Source: a bacterium (GTDB lineage Bacteria; Zixibacteria; MSB-5A5; WJJR01). Taken from it: 42,359 nt of DNA. This document shows, piece after piece, positions 16,750 through 25,203 of the stretch (its first letter is position 1; each line of letters starts with the position of its first letter). The stretch spans positions 1 through 42,359 of the forward strand of contig DATMBC010000012.1 in NCBI GenBank assembly GCA_035559435.1. Direction: 5' to 3'. The position numbers and the translations under genes are program-made. The notes beneath the pieces are model-generated. The model worked only from the letters and a program-made list of their open reading frames with translations. It did not search any database and had not been told where the DNA came from.

Positions 16750-18240
16750 ATGAGACGCTGTGTCATCGTGGTGGCGGCGGCGGCGTTGAGCGCCTGCGGC
16801 GCGGTGCGTGTGGGCACCGGTGTGCCCGATTCGGTTGATCGGGAACGGATCCTGGCCTCGGCGGCCGGCCCGGCGGACTCGACGTATGTCCGCGAAATGA
16901 CGGAGTTCATCAAGATCATCGATCCGGAGTACTGGAAAAGCGAGGTGCGCCCCGCGGCCAACGCGGCGGAGTTCCGTGCCCGGATCGAAGAATTCTTCGC
17001 GCGCCAGGACCGGCAGACGCGTCCGGACACGCCGCATCGCAACGAGTGGCGCGAGGAGATGGAGCGTCGGATCGCCTACTGCCGGGAGAAGTTGCTCAGC
17101 ACAATCGACGCGCCGATCCGGGATGTGCGCTGGGAGTTGATTCTGCGGCTGGGGATTCCGAGTTATATGGTCAGAGCCATCGATACGGCCGTCATTGATA
17201 CCTATATCCTCGAATGGGATAATCGTGGCATTACTCTGACATGCAGCTCGCTCAACGGTGGCGGCCCTCCGGTCATGCTCAACCGCTATGACGGTGACGA
17301 CATGATCTCTGCAATCGGAACGACGCAGAATTGCCTCGGCGGCCAGTGCGGACAGAGCGCGTCAGCCCTCGCGGCATCGACGATCGGCTATCAACGACTC
17401 GTGGCCGAGGAACTGCAGAAACCACCCGCGTTCGTTCCCTTCCCTGGCCTCAAGCAGATCATCCACTCCAACGTCGCGCCCTTGGTCTTCCCAAATGCGG
17501 ATGGGACATCGGACCTGTGGATCGCCACGCTGACGCGCGGGGATCAGTTCAGCGATTCGACGTTGGCGCGCGACCGTCTGGGTCTTGAGTTGATTGTTTA
17601 CGACCGGGAACAGCGGCTGATCGGGCAGGACAGTTGCACGATCGGCGGACTGGCGCAACTGCAGACGCTTGCGGAGCGTGAGGCGGTCGCCATACCGGGG
17701 TATGTCGGGCTGAGGGGATTGGCGCCGGGACCGTATGAGTTTGTCCTGTCGCTGCGGGGCGGTGGGCCGGACAATATGGGTGTCTATCGCGACACGGTGA
17801 CCATTCCGACACGGCGCGCGTTGCGTGGGGCCAGCGACGTGGTGGTGGCGTTTCCGCCAGGGGCGGTGCAGGGCGGCGGCATTCCGCGGCATGGACGGCT
17901 GATCCACGCCAACCCCTCGGGACGGTTCGCCCCGCGCGACTCGCTGGCATTGTATGTGGAGTTCCCGCTGGCGGAGATTCCCGACAGCGCCTACCGGGTC
18001 ACGGTCAGTCTGATCCCGCAGGGGAATCCGTTGTTCAGCGGCCGCGTGTCGCGACGGGAACGTGTCCTGCAATCGGCGATCTACCCGCGCGAGGCATTGG
18101 ACGGCGCATTCCAGGGGGATGTCCGTCTGGCAGATGTGCCAAGCGGGCGGTACTTCCTCTCGGTGCAGGTGGCATCGCGCTGGGAGGACCCAACCGGCGA
18201 AAAACCGGTGATGGCCTGGACGGAGATCGAAGTGAAGTGA
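16750..18240 (+). CDS. GWxTD-like lipoprotein, first of a tandem pair
   Basis: A 496-residue predicted lipoprotein: short signal peptide with lipobox LSAC (Cys16). After it comes a helical region (about 45-130) including EFRARIEEFFARQD and EWREEMERRIAYCREK. This matches the block that precedes the name-giving motif in GWxTD proteins of Acidobacteria and FCB phyla. The following DVRWELILRLGIPS sits where GWxTDRGxxxxxxGxPD is normal, so the Gly-Trp motif itself is missing. A beta-rich C-terminal half (about 200-496) follows. GGAGGG is positioned before the ATG. The gene is 50 bases from a paralogue at 18291 with the same layout, probably one operon. Function is unknown; family membership is an inference from the pattern. 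Confidence 0.65.
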   Translation: MRRCVIVVAAAALSACGAVRVGTGVPDSVDRERILASAAGPADSTYVREMTEFIKIIDPEYWKSEVRPAANAAEFRARIEEFFARQDRQTRPDTPHRNEWREEMERRIAYCREKLLSTIDAPIRDVRWELILRLGIPSYMVRAIDTAVIDTYILEWDNRGITLTCSSLNGGGPPVMLNRYDGDDMISAIGTTQNCLGGQCGQSASALAASTIGYQRLVAEELQKPPAFVPFPGLKQIIHSNVAPLVFPNADGTSDLWIATLTRGDQFSDSTLARDRLGLELIVYDREQRLIGQDSCTIGGLAQLQTLAEREAVAIPGYVGLRGLAPGPYEFVLSLRGGGPDNMGVYRDTVTIPTRRALRGASDVVVAFPPGAVQGGGIPRHGRLIHANPSGRFAPRDSLALYVEFPLAEIPDSAYRVTVSLIPQGNPLFSGRVSRRERVLQSAIYPREALDGAFQGDVRLADVPSGRYFLSVQVASRWEDPTGEKPVMAWTEIEVK

Positions 18241-18290
18241 AGTGACGGCGACGGCATCATCCCCGACGGAGTACCGGGAGGGATCGCGAC

Positions 18291-19790
18291 ATGGAATGTG
18301 GCGGTCAGGCCAATAGACGAATAATTACGGCGTTGACGCTGGCGGCAATCGCGATATACAGCGTCGCGGCGGCGGATGAACCGGTGCGGCGGTGGTTGCC
18401 GCGCGATCTGGTCGATGCCGCCGATTCGGCCCGCTTTACGGAGTTGTCGTATGTGGCGCAGATGATCGACAGCGGCTGGTGGTCGCTGTACCTGCAGGCG
18501 CCGCACACCCGCCAGTCGTTTCTCTCCCTGATTCAGCGGCATCAGGCGGACCATCCCGAAGATTGGGCGCGCGCGCAGGCAGGGCTGGCCTGGGGACGCG
18601 ACAGCGCCCATTGCGGCGAGCCGCCGTGGGATCCGTACGGTGACGTCCGTTGGCCCTTCTTGCTGCGTTATGGGCCGCCCAGCTCCTGGTGGGAGACCTG
18701 GGCTGTGACACCGACGTATTATCACCGCGACACGACACGCACGTGGTATTACTGGTGGTCGGCCGCCGACCGCGGAGCCGCTTTTCAGGCCCCGCGCGGA
18801 GACTCGATTCCACGGGCAGCGCTGGTGCCCGATCGACGGAAATCAGAAATCTGGCTGCGCATCGACCCGGTGATCGAGCTGGTGTCATTTCCCAATCGCG
18901 ACTCCACCGACGATGTCTGGATCGCGGTGGGAGTCAACGGAAGCGATCTCAACCGGGAGAGCATCGCCGCCAAGACGTTGGAGATCGAGTACACGGTTCG
19001 CGATGACCAGGGCCACACGATCCGTCACGAGCAACAGCGTTATGGGCTGGGGCTGACAGGCGTGGTGTTGTCGGTGGTCGGCAATCACCGTAATGTGCGG
19101 GTGCCGATCCATCTGTGCGTACCCGGTTTGAAACCCGGACATTACGAACTCGATTTGACGGTGCGCGGCCACCGGCACAACCGCGGCAGCGTATCGCTGG
19201 ATTTTACCGTGCCCTCGCCTTTGGCTTCGCGCGGGATGAGCGACCTGTTGCTGGCGTATACCCGCGGCCCGCGCGGGTTCGATCTGGCGCCCGGGGTCCA
19301 GCGCGGCGGACGCAATCTGTACATTGACACGGAGCCGGTGTACGCCGTCGGCGACACGGTTTTCCCCTATGTCGAGATTGCGTTTCCCGAGGGGGACGAT
19401 TGGTCGTACGCGGTGAGCGTTTATCTGCGGCCGGTGCGTGCGGTCAAGGGCACGCTGGTCCGGACCGGACGCCCGGTGGTTGTGGCCGACAGCGCCGAGA
19501 CGCCGTTGGCGCGCTGGGCGGGCATCGACATCCGCCGCGAACTGACGGTGCTGGGCATCGATGAGCCGGCGCGTCCGCACAGCGTGACCCTGCTGGCGGC
19601 GCGGGTCTACCGCGGCGGCGGGTCGGATTGTGTCTTTGAGTCGGAATTCGTCATCAACGAAAATGTCAAAAGCGGGGAGTACTGGCTGACGGTCGAGATC
19701 GAGGGCGCCAACCCGCAGGGACGGCATCTGTGGCGTGCGGCGCAGAAACAGATTGTGATTGGGCGGTCGTGGCGTAATCGAGGGTTGTAG
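18291..19790 (+). CDS. GWxTD-like exported protein, second of a tandem pair
   Basis: A 499-residue protein with an N-terminal hydrophobic segment (about 10-27, TALTLAAIAIYSVAAA) that is likely a signal peptide. Its layout follows the neighbour at 16750: a helical N-terminal block, then YGDVRWPFLLRYGPPSSWW (about 119-137) with the GPP of the GWxTD motif kept but Gly-Trp-x-Thr-Asp lost, then WYYWW. A beta-rich half follows with shared phrases (GLKPGHYELDLTVRG here, GLAPGPYEFVLSLRG there) and a similar final strand. GGGAGG precedes the ATG by 8 bases. Unlike its neighbour it has no lipobox Cys. The pair probably arose by duplication; its role is unknown. Confidence 0.65.
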   Translation: MECGGQANRRIITALTLAAIAIYSVAAADEPVRRWLPRDLVDAADSARFTELSYVAQMIDSGWWSLYLQAPHTRQSFLSLIQRHQADHPEDWARAQAGLAWGRDSAHCGEPPWDPYGDVRWPFLLRYGPPSSWWETWAVTPTYYHRDTTRTWYYWWSAADRGAAFQAPRGDSIPRAALVPDRRKSEIWLRIDPVIELVSFPNRDSTDDVWIAVGVNGSDLNRESIAAKTLEIEYTVRDDQGHTIRHEQQRYGLGLTGVVLSVVGNHRNVRVPIHLCVPGLKPGHYELDLTVRGHRHNRGSVSLDFTVPSPLASRGMSDLLLAYTRGPRGFDLAPGVQRGGRNLYIDTEPVYAVGDTVFPYVEIAFPEGDDWSYAVSVYLRPVRAVKGTLVRTGRPVVVADSAETPLARWAGIDIRRELTVLGIDEPARPHSVTLLAARVYRGGGSDCVFESEFVINENVKSGEYWLTVEIEGANPQGRHLWRAAQKQIVIGRSWRNRGL

Positions 19791-20095
19791 CCGTCTGTCG
19801 GCCGTGTCTTGGTATCGTTGCGATCTCTACTGGCGAATGCGTGGGCGTGTCTCTTAGAGCCAAGGGACGAAGCGATGTCGAAGGCCGGGTGTCTCCCCTG
19901 ACGCCCCTTTTAGGACCACTTATCTACAAGTGTTTCCGCTTTTGTGCTGGCAATTGCCGCAAGTCAATTCCTGATCGCCCCTTAGCGTGTCCCAATTCGC
20001 GGAAACGACAGGGGAGTCGTGACGATCCGGAGACGCTTAACACTGCCGCTGCCAGAGGCCGCCGGTGGTCCGTGGCGCCATGCGACATCACCGAT
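19791..20095. other. Noncoding gap, nothing recognised
   Basis: About 300 bases, locally less GC-rich than the neighbouring genes, between the end of a plus-strand gene and the end of a minus-strand gene. Open frames crossing it continue into the antisense of the DUF6504-like gene and show no family resemblance. I see no convincing RNA gene or terminator. Confidence 0.5.
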
Positions 20096-20383
20096 TTAGT
20101 CAAGGATTTGATACAGGAACCACTCCCCTTCGGCGCTGGACGGCGGGCGGTCGAGGTAGATTTCGCAGATGTCGCCGTTGTCGAGCTTGACGCGGAAGTA
20201 GTTCCGGTGGCGGCGGGTGCGCCAGTTCTTCTGGGTGGCCGCCGGCGAGAAACCCCAGTCGAACCAGGCGGCGATCACCTCGGTCACGCCATGCCGCTGT
20301 CCGCGCCAGACCAGCGCGACCGGCTGCTTGACGGTCCCTTCAGTTTCGACGTCGATCCTCTCCCCGACAAAGCGCGGTGACAT
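20096..20383 (-). CDS. DUF6504-like small protein
   Basis: A 95-residue soluble protein. The start at 20383 has GGAG 5 bases upstream. Features: opening RFVGERIDVETEG, a central VWRGQRHGVTEVIAAWFDWG, then YFRVKLDNGDICEIYLDR and a closing WFLYQILD. This order (WRG...VxEVxxxWFDxG...FRVxxDxGxxxxLYxDR...WFLxRxL) is what I recall for DUF6504 proteins of many bacterial phyla, which have no known function. It is divergent from the lipoprotein at 20467, with 83 bases between the two starts. Confidence 0.7.
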   Translation of the reverse strand: MSPRFVGERIDVETEGTVKQPVALVWRGQRHGVTEVIAAWFDWGFSPAATQKNWRTRRHRNYFRVKLDNGDICEIYLDRPPSSAEGEWFLYQILD

Positions 20384-20466
20384 GGCCGCTCCGAATCGCC
20401 GCTTGCCCGATCTGCCGACACGCGGCATGTTACGCGGCAGATCCCGTCCAAGATGCGGAGATGACG

Positions 20467-21174
20467 ATGGCCAGACAACTGCTGCTTCTCCCCCTGTGCG
20501 CGGCGCTGTGGCATTGCGGCAGCGCCTCCGAGGCGCCGGTCTCGCGTCACACGTCGCCCTCCGGACGGATCGGGATCGCGATCCAGATGATCGCCGATGT
20601 CAAAGCGGATGATCCGCTCAACGAGGCGCAAATCGCCTTCATCCGCTACGCCATTGTCTTTGAGGATTCGCTGGGGCAGCCGCTGGCCACCACCACCTTC
20701 GATGATGTCTATGGCCTGGAAGGCGAGACGCTGGATCCGGTGAACCTCGTGCGCTGGATGGTCTGGTCGCCGGGGGAGGATTTTGTCCTGTTGCCGCCGG
20801 AGAGCTGGATGACGGCGCCGGGGACGGTGGCCGTGAAGGCGGTGAATCTCAACCCGAAGTTTCCCTGGTCGACCGCCGAGGTGGCCATCGACAACCGCTT
20901 TTGGATCGACTCGCTGCGGGTGATCGGCGATGACATTTCCGATTGCGCCTACTCGGTGGTGATGTTCGATGGACGCACCGGCCAGACGCGGCTGATCAAG
21001 GCCGGCGAAAGTCCGGTCGGCTACCAGATTGAACAGATCATGGACAAGTCGATCCTCATCCGTTCACTGCCCGACAACTGCGCCGATGAGCAATTTCGCG
21101 CCGCGTTTGTGCCGGAGTGTTGGAAGTTTTCACTCGAGCTTTTCGCGGTGACAAAGGTGGAGTGTCGGCCCTGA
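20467..21174 (+). CDS. Probable lipoprotein of unknown function
   Basis: A 235-residue protein. A GGAG box directly abuts an ATG at 20461, but lies 6 bases before the in-frame ATG at 20467, so I start there. The N terminus (MARQLLLLPLCAALWHC) is a short signal peptide ending in Cys17. The lipobox LWHC is atypical, so lipidation is likely but not certain. The rest is a mixed alpha/beta domain with conserved-looking acidic phrases (FDDVYGLEGETLDP, IDSLRVIGDDISDC) and four C-terminal cysteines. I do not recognise the family. Confidence 0.65.
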   Translation: MARQLLLLPLCAALWHCGSASEAPVSRHTSPSGRIGIAIQMIADVKADDPLNEAQIAFIRYAIVFEDSLGQPLATTTFDDVYGLEGETLDPVNLVRWMVWSPGEDFVLLPPESWMTAPGTVAVKAVNLNPKFPWSTAEVAIDNRFWIDSLRVIGDDISDCAYSVVMFDGRTGQTRLIKAGESPVGYQIEQIMDKSILIRSLPDNCADEQFRAAFVPECWKFSLELFAVTKVECRP

Positions 21175-21268
21175 GCCGGAGCGCGTTGCAAGTCGGGACG
21201 TCGCGCGCGCATGTGGCCCCTCACCCCGGCCCTCTCCCCCTCCCGAGAGCGGGGAGCAGCGGATCGCC

Positions 21269-22597
21269 TCAGTCGCGCGGGCTTTTGCTGCGCCACCAGA
21301 GACGAATGGGCGCGCCAGTGAAGCCGTAGCGTTCGCGGATGCGGTTGACGACGAAGCGTTGGTAGGATTCGCCGATCAACTTCGGGTGGTTGCAGAAGAC
21401 GATGAAGGTCGGCGGGGTCGCTTCTGTCTGGGTGATGTAGTTGATCTTGATGTGCTTGCCCTGCACGGCCGGTGGCGGCTTGTCGCGCATGTCGTTGAGG
21501 ACGGTCTCATTGAGCTCGGCAGTCGGGATGCGCTTGCGGTTTTCGGCGAGCACCTCGCGGGCCATGTCAAGAATCTTGACGGCGCGTTGGCCGGTGAGCA
21601 CGGAGATGAAGACCACCGGCGCCCAGGCGAAGGAGCGGGCGCGTATGCGCAGGTCATGCACATACTGCCCGGCGGTGGACTCATCCTTTTCGATCAGATC
21701 CCACTTGTTGATGACGAAGAAGAGCGCCTTGCCGGCCAGGGCGGCGGCCTCGGCGATCTTAAGGTCCTGAGTGCCCAGTTGTTGGGAAGCGTCGATCAGA
21801 ACACAGACGACGTCGGCGCGCTGGACCGCCTTGACGCTGCGCAGGGTGGTGTAGAACTCGAGCGACTGATGGACGCGGCTGGCGCGTCGTAGGCCGGCGG
21901 TGTCGATGAGCGTGAAACGAACGCCCTCGTACTCCAGAACCGAGTCAACCGAGTCGCGGGTGGTGCCGGCGCGGGCGGAGACGATCATCCGTTCCTCGCC
22001 CAAGAGACGATTGACCAGCGAGGACTTGCCGACGTTGGGGCGACCGACAATCGCCAGCGCGATCGACTCGATCTCTTCGGGCTCTTCGGCCGGTTCCTCC
22101 GGCGGCAGGATGGCGACCAGCCGTTCGAGCAGATCGCCGGCGGCACGCCCGTGCAAAGCGGAGATGCCCAGCGGCTCCAGCGGGCCGAGGCGGCTGAAGT
22201 CATAGATGTCGGCATCCTGTTTGGGGCCGTCGATCTTGTTGACCGCGAGAATCGCCGGCTTGCCGGAACGCAGGAGCATGCGTGCGATCGCCTCATCGTC
22301 CTGGTGGATGCCGACTTTGCCGTCGACCAGGAAGATCACCGCATCGGCTTCCTCGATGGCGATCTGCGCCTGCGAGGCGATTTCGCGCTGCATCTCATCA
22401 TCCGATTGCATGACGAGGCCGCCGGTGTCGACGAGTGCGAAGCGGCGGCCATCGCACTCGGTTTCGGCGTAGAGACGGTCGCGGGTGACGCCGGGGGTCG
22501 GATCGACCACCGCCAGGCGCCGTCCGACCAGACGGTTGAACAGCGTCGATTTGCCCACGTTGGGGCGTCCGATGATGCAGACAATGGGCAGGCGCAT
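21269..22597 (-). CDS. der: Ribosome biogenesis GTPase Der (EngA)
   Basis: A 442-residue cytoplasmic double GTPase needed for assembly of the 50S ribosomal subunit. The first G domain has P-loop GRPNVGKS (10-17), DTGG (57-60), NKID (120-123) and SAL (146-148). The second has GRPNVGKS (185-192), DTAG (232-235) and NKWD (297-300). A KH-like C-terminal domain (about 350-442) contains the NYITQTEATPPTF and GAPIRLWWRSK segments usual in Der. Length and motif order are normal. It converges with the lipoprotein gene at 20467. It is a housekeeping anchor for phylogenetic placement of this contig. Confidence 0.97.
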   Translation of the reverse strand: MRLPIVCIIGRPNVGKSTLFNRLVGRRLAVVDPTPGVTRDRLYAETECDGRRFALVDTGGLVMQSDDEMQREIASQAQIAIEEADAVIFLVDGKVGIHQDDEAIARMLLRSGKPAILAVNKIDGPKQDADIYDFSRLGPLEPLGISALHGRAAGDLLERLVAILPPEEPAEEPEEIESIALAIVGRPNVGKSSLVNRLLGEERMIVSARAGTTRDSVDSVLEYEGVRFTLIDTAGLRRASRVHQSLEFYTTLRSVKAVQRADVVCVLIDASQQLGTQDLKIAEAAALAGKALFFVINKWDLIEKDESTAGQYVHDLRIRARSFAWAPVVFISVLTGQRAVKILDMAREVLAENRKRIPTAELNETVLNDMRDKPPPAVQGKHIKINYITQTEATPPTFIVFCNHPKLIGESYQRFVVNRIRERYGFTGAPIRLWWRSKSPRD

Positions 22598-22865
22598 GAG
22601 GTCTCGATCCGAATCGAGCAGGGCAATATACGCACCAAACCTGATCCCATCAGGTGTTGGATTGAAACCATCTTTCTTCTCCTGCCGCCCCAGTCGGCGC
22701 TGATCGTCACTTGACCAGTTACTTTAATGTTCTGTCGTAACAACTTGTGCCGTATGCGATTGCGTTAGTGTTCAACGGCGCGACATGCTGGGCAAGTCCT
22801 TTGCGATGCTTGGGGGAGTAGGCACGCTGACGAAGCGCAACGAAGCGGAGAAGGAGGCGGATGTC

Positions 22866-23060
22866 ATGAAGCGCGGCTGGAGAATGGCAGGAGTGTTCGC
22901 GGTGGTGATCGTGCTCATGAGTTTGTTTGTCATGGGGTGCGGCGATGCGCCGACCGGGCCGATTACCGCCGGTGATGATGGCATCTATGTGCCGCCGGAT
23001 CATGCGGGCGGCGGCCCGAATGTGAACCTCGATACGAAGGGCTCAAACAATCAGCAGTAG
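22866..23060 (+). CDS. Small lipoprotein
   Basis: A 64-residue protein with an ideal ribosome binding site (AAGGAGG, 7 bases before ATG 22866), which fixes the start inside a longer open frame. The signal peptide is Lys/Arg, then a hydrophobic core, then lipobox VMGC with Cys25. The mature part is only about 40 residues, Gly/Pro/Asp-rich and without structure motifs. A UUCG-capped hairpin at 23111-23142 follows. Function is unknown. Confidence 0.7.
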   Translation: MKRGWRMAGVFAVVIVLMSLFVMGCGDAPTGPITAGDDGIYVPPDHAGGGPNVNLDTKGSNNQQ

Positions 23061-23110
23061 GCCTACGGATGGCTGCCTGTGGGTTGCGGACCACGCGGCC
23101 CTGAGTGACA

Positions 23111-23142
23111 CACCGCCTCGGCGCTTCGGCGCCGGGGCGGTG
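23111..23142 (+). terminator. UUCG-tetraloop hairpin after the small lipoprotein gene
   Basis: 23111-23124 pairs with 23129-23142 (14 bp including one U-G pair), closed by a TTCG tetraloop. It lies 50 bases past the stop at 23060. The following CTGTGTTGTCC is only mildly T-rich, so this may be a terminator or an RNA-stabilising 3' end. Confidence 0.5.
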
Positions 23143-23174
23143 CTGTGTTGTCCGACTTGAGTTATTCTCTCCGG

Positions 23175-23180
23175 TATACT
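23175..23180 (+). promoter_or_regulatory. Probable -10 box of the RND efflux operon
   Basis: TATACT lies in a locally AT-rich stretch after the UUCG hairpin and 13 bases before GTG 23193. No good -35 hexamer is found 16-18 bases upstream. If it is used, transcription begins near 23187, which excludes the upstream ATG at 23145. Confidence 0.35.
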
Positions 23181-23210
23181 ATCGTTGGGTCCGTGAAGCC
23201 CGCCACCGCC

Positions 23211-23555
23211 ATGAAGCGATTGACCGGTGCGATTTCGACCGTTGTGTTGCTGGCGGTCTGGGTCCTCGGGATTCCGGCGCACATCGCCGAGGCGCATGCC
23301 GAGCATCCCTCATCGCCGGCAACGTTGGCGGCCGAGTCGCCCGCGCACGATCATGATCACGCCGCGGGCGACCATGACTACCGGGCCTGGCGCGGTATGC
23401 GCGGGCCGCTGCACCTGGCGCCGGCGCAGTATTTCGCGGTGTTGCCGCCGCCCGAAGCGCGCTCGCTTCTCATTGCGGTGAGAGCGGAGAATCCCCGGCC
23501 GCTGTGCGACACCGGTCCGCCGCTTCTCCGCTCGCCTCCCCTGTATCCCCTGTAA
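23211..23555 (+). CDS. Small exported His-rich protein at the head of the RND efflux operon
   Basis: A 114-residue protein with a signal peptide (Lys-Arg, hydrophobic core about 7-21, cleavage near AHA-EH). A short metal-binding-like stretch HDHDHAAGDHD lies at 46-56, and the C-terminal half is Pro/Leu-rich. Starts at GTG 23193 or ATG 23145 are possible; ATG 23211 is preferred because of the -10 box at 23175 and the signal peptide. It precedes the adaptor gene by 133 bases on the same strand. Small secreted His-rich proteins often accompany CzcCBA/CusCBA-type operons, so a periplasmic metal-handling role is inferred. The family is not recognised. Confidence 0.55.
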   Translation: MKRLTGAISTVVLLAVWVLGIPAHIAEAHAEHPSSPATLAAESPAHDHDHAAGDHDYRAWRGMRGPLHLAPAQYFAVLPPPEARSLLIAVRAENPRPLCDTGPPLLRSPPLYPL

Positions 23556-23688
23556 TCCCCTGATCATTTCATCAGAGTGAGTCTCTGTCTCCGCCCCTGG
23601 CGGCGGCACGGACCGCATCGCAGCGCCTGCGCTCTCCCTGGGAGCGCGGGGCAACCGCCATCCCGGTGATGGCTGCAAGGAGATGACT

Positions 23689-25203
23689 GTGCGGGCAGTC
23701 TTTCGAACATTGATCGTTGTCCTGGGACTCCTGGCCGTGTCATGCGCGCATGAACACGACGAAGCCGACGGCGGGCATGCGCACGGCGGCGAGGCGGCCG
23801 AGACCGAAAACTGGGCGGTGACCGCCTGGGGCGAGCACTTCGAGATCTTCGCCGAAGCCGAACCGCTGGTGGTCGGCGCGGTGTCACGATCGCACACGCA
23901 TGTGACGATCCTCGATGGCTTCCAGCCGCTGGTGGAGGGACGTGTCGCGGCGATCCTGCGGTCCGCCGGCGGGACCGAGGAGGTCTTTGTGCGCGAGGAG
24001 GCGTTGCGCGCGGGGATCTTCTCCATCGACATCGCTCCCTCCGTGGCGGGCGAGTATGATTTGTTCTTTCGTGTCCAGACCGCCGCACGCGACGAATTGA
24101 TTCCATCGGGCCGTGTGAGTGTGGGCACGGCGGCATCACCGGGCGGGCTGGTGGAGCCGCCGCCGGGACCATCGAGCGACGGCGCGGGCGGCTCGGCGCC
24201 GGTGGGATTCCTCAAAGAACAGCAATGGAAGACATCCTTTGCGACGGCATGGACCGGGCACGGCGCGATACGCCGCACGGTGATCGGCGCGGGGCGTCTG
24301 CGCCCGGCGGCGGGCGGGGATGTGGTGGTCTCATCGCCGGTCAACGGCGTGGTGGACAGCGACTGGCGCGGGTATCCGGGCCTGCGTGTGCGCGCCGGGG
24401 AACCGCTTCTGCGTCTGCGTCCCCGCGCCAGCGCCGAACAGTCAATCTCGGAATTGCGCAGCGAGCTGGCGCTGGCGCGTCTGCAACTGGAACGCGCGGA
24501 GAAACTACGGGCCACCGGCGCGGTGAGCGAGGCGGATGTCGAGCCGCTGCGCGCGCGGGTGGCGGCGCTGGAGCCCTTGGTGGAATCCTCGGCGGCGGAG
24601 GAGATTTTGGTCGCCTCTCCCCTTTCGGGCGCGGTCGCCGAGGTGTGGGTGACGGCGGGCGCGGCGGTGGACGCCGGCGACTCGCTTCTGCGTGTGGTGA
24701 AGACCGCTCCGGTCTGGCTGGAAGCGGCGTTGCCGCCGGCGGGCGCGGCGGCGGTCAGCGCCGGGGTCACCGGGCTGCATCTGCGTCTGCCGGGCGAGGC
24801 GGAGCCGTTGTCATTTGTGGGTGATGCGCTGCGACTGGTCGCGCTGTCGCCGGCGGTCGATCCGGCCACCGGCACGGTGACCGCGCTTCTTGAGATCGTC
24901 CCGGTGGATGAGCGGCTGCGTCTGGGCGCGGCGGTGGAGGCGGCGATCGCGGTGGCCGCGCGCGACAGCGGCGTGGTCATCCCCGCGGCGGCGCTGGTCG
25001 ACGACGGCGGCACGACGGTGGTCTACTGCCAGATTGAAGGGGAAGCGTTCACGCGTCACGAGGTGCATGTGCGGGGACGCGAGGGAACCTGGGCGCTGGT
25101 CGAGGGAATCGCGCCGGGGATGCGTTTGGTCACTCGCGGCGGCGCGATGATCCGGCGGGCATCGCTTTTGTCCTCCGGAGGAATCGAGGGCCATGTCCAT
25201 TAG
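23689..25203 (+). CDS. RND efflux periplasmic adaptor lipoprotein (CusB/CzcB type)
   Basis: A 504-residue membrane-fusion subunit linking an inner-membrane RND pump to an outer-membrane channel. AAGGAG abuts ATG 23683 but lies 6 bases before in-frame GTG 23689, the likelier start. The lipobox VSC is followed by a His-rich tract (HEHDEADGGHAHGG), typical of metal-exporting adaptors. After an Ig-like N-terminal domain come a barrel-sandwich half (VVSSPVNGVVDSDWRGYPG), a coiled-coil hairpin (about 250-305: EQSISELRSELALARLQLE, TGAVSEADVEPL), the second half (VASPLSGAVAEVWVTAGAAV) and beta-barrel domains. It overlaps the pump gene by 11 bases, indicating translational coupling. The substrate is probably a divalent metal or Cu/Ag; the sequence does not decide. 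Confidence 0.88.
   Translation: MRAVFRTLIVVLGLLAVSCAHEHDEADGGHAHGGEAAETENWAVTAWGEHFEIFAEAEPLVVGAVSRSHTHVTILDGFQPLVEGRVAAILRSAGGTEEVFVREEALRAGIFSIDIAPSVAGEYDLFFRVQTAARDELIPSGRVSVGTAASPGGLVEPPPGPSSDGAGGSAPVGFLKEQQWKTSFATAWTGHGAIRRTVIGAGRLRPAAGGDVVVSSPVNGVVDSDWRGYPGLRVRAGEPLLRLRPRASAEQSISELRSELALARLQLERAEKLRATGAVSEADVEPLRARVAALEPLVESSAAEEILVASPLSGAVAEVWVTAGAAVDAGDSLLRVVKTAPVWLEAALPPAGAAAVSAGVTGLHLRLPGEAEPLSFVGDALRLVALSPAVDPATGTVTALLEIVPVDERLRLGAAVEAAIAVAARDSGVVIPAAALVDDGGTTVVYCQIEGEAFTRHEVHVRGREGTWALVEGIAPGMRLVTRGGAMIRRASLLSSGGIEGHVH

Noticed and set aside
19841-20380. Plus-strand open frame of 179 codons
   Set aside because: Two thirds lie antisense to the DUF6504-like gene and the first part shows no protein-like pattern.
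23310-25013. Minus-strand open frame of 567 codons
   Set aside because: Antisense to the RND adaptor; Ser/Arg/Pro-rich without motifs.
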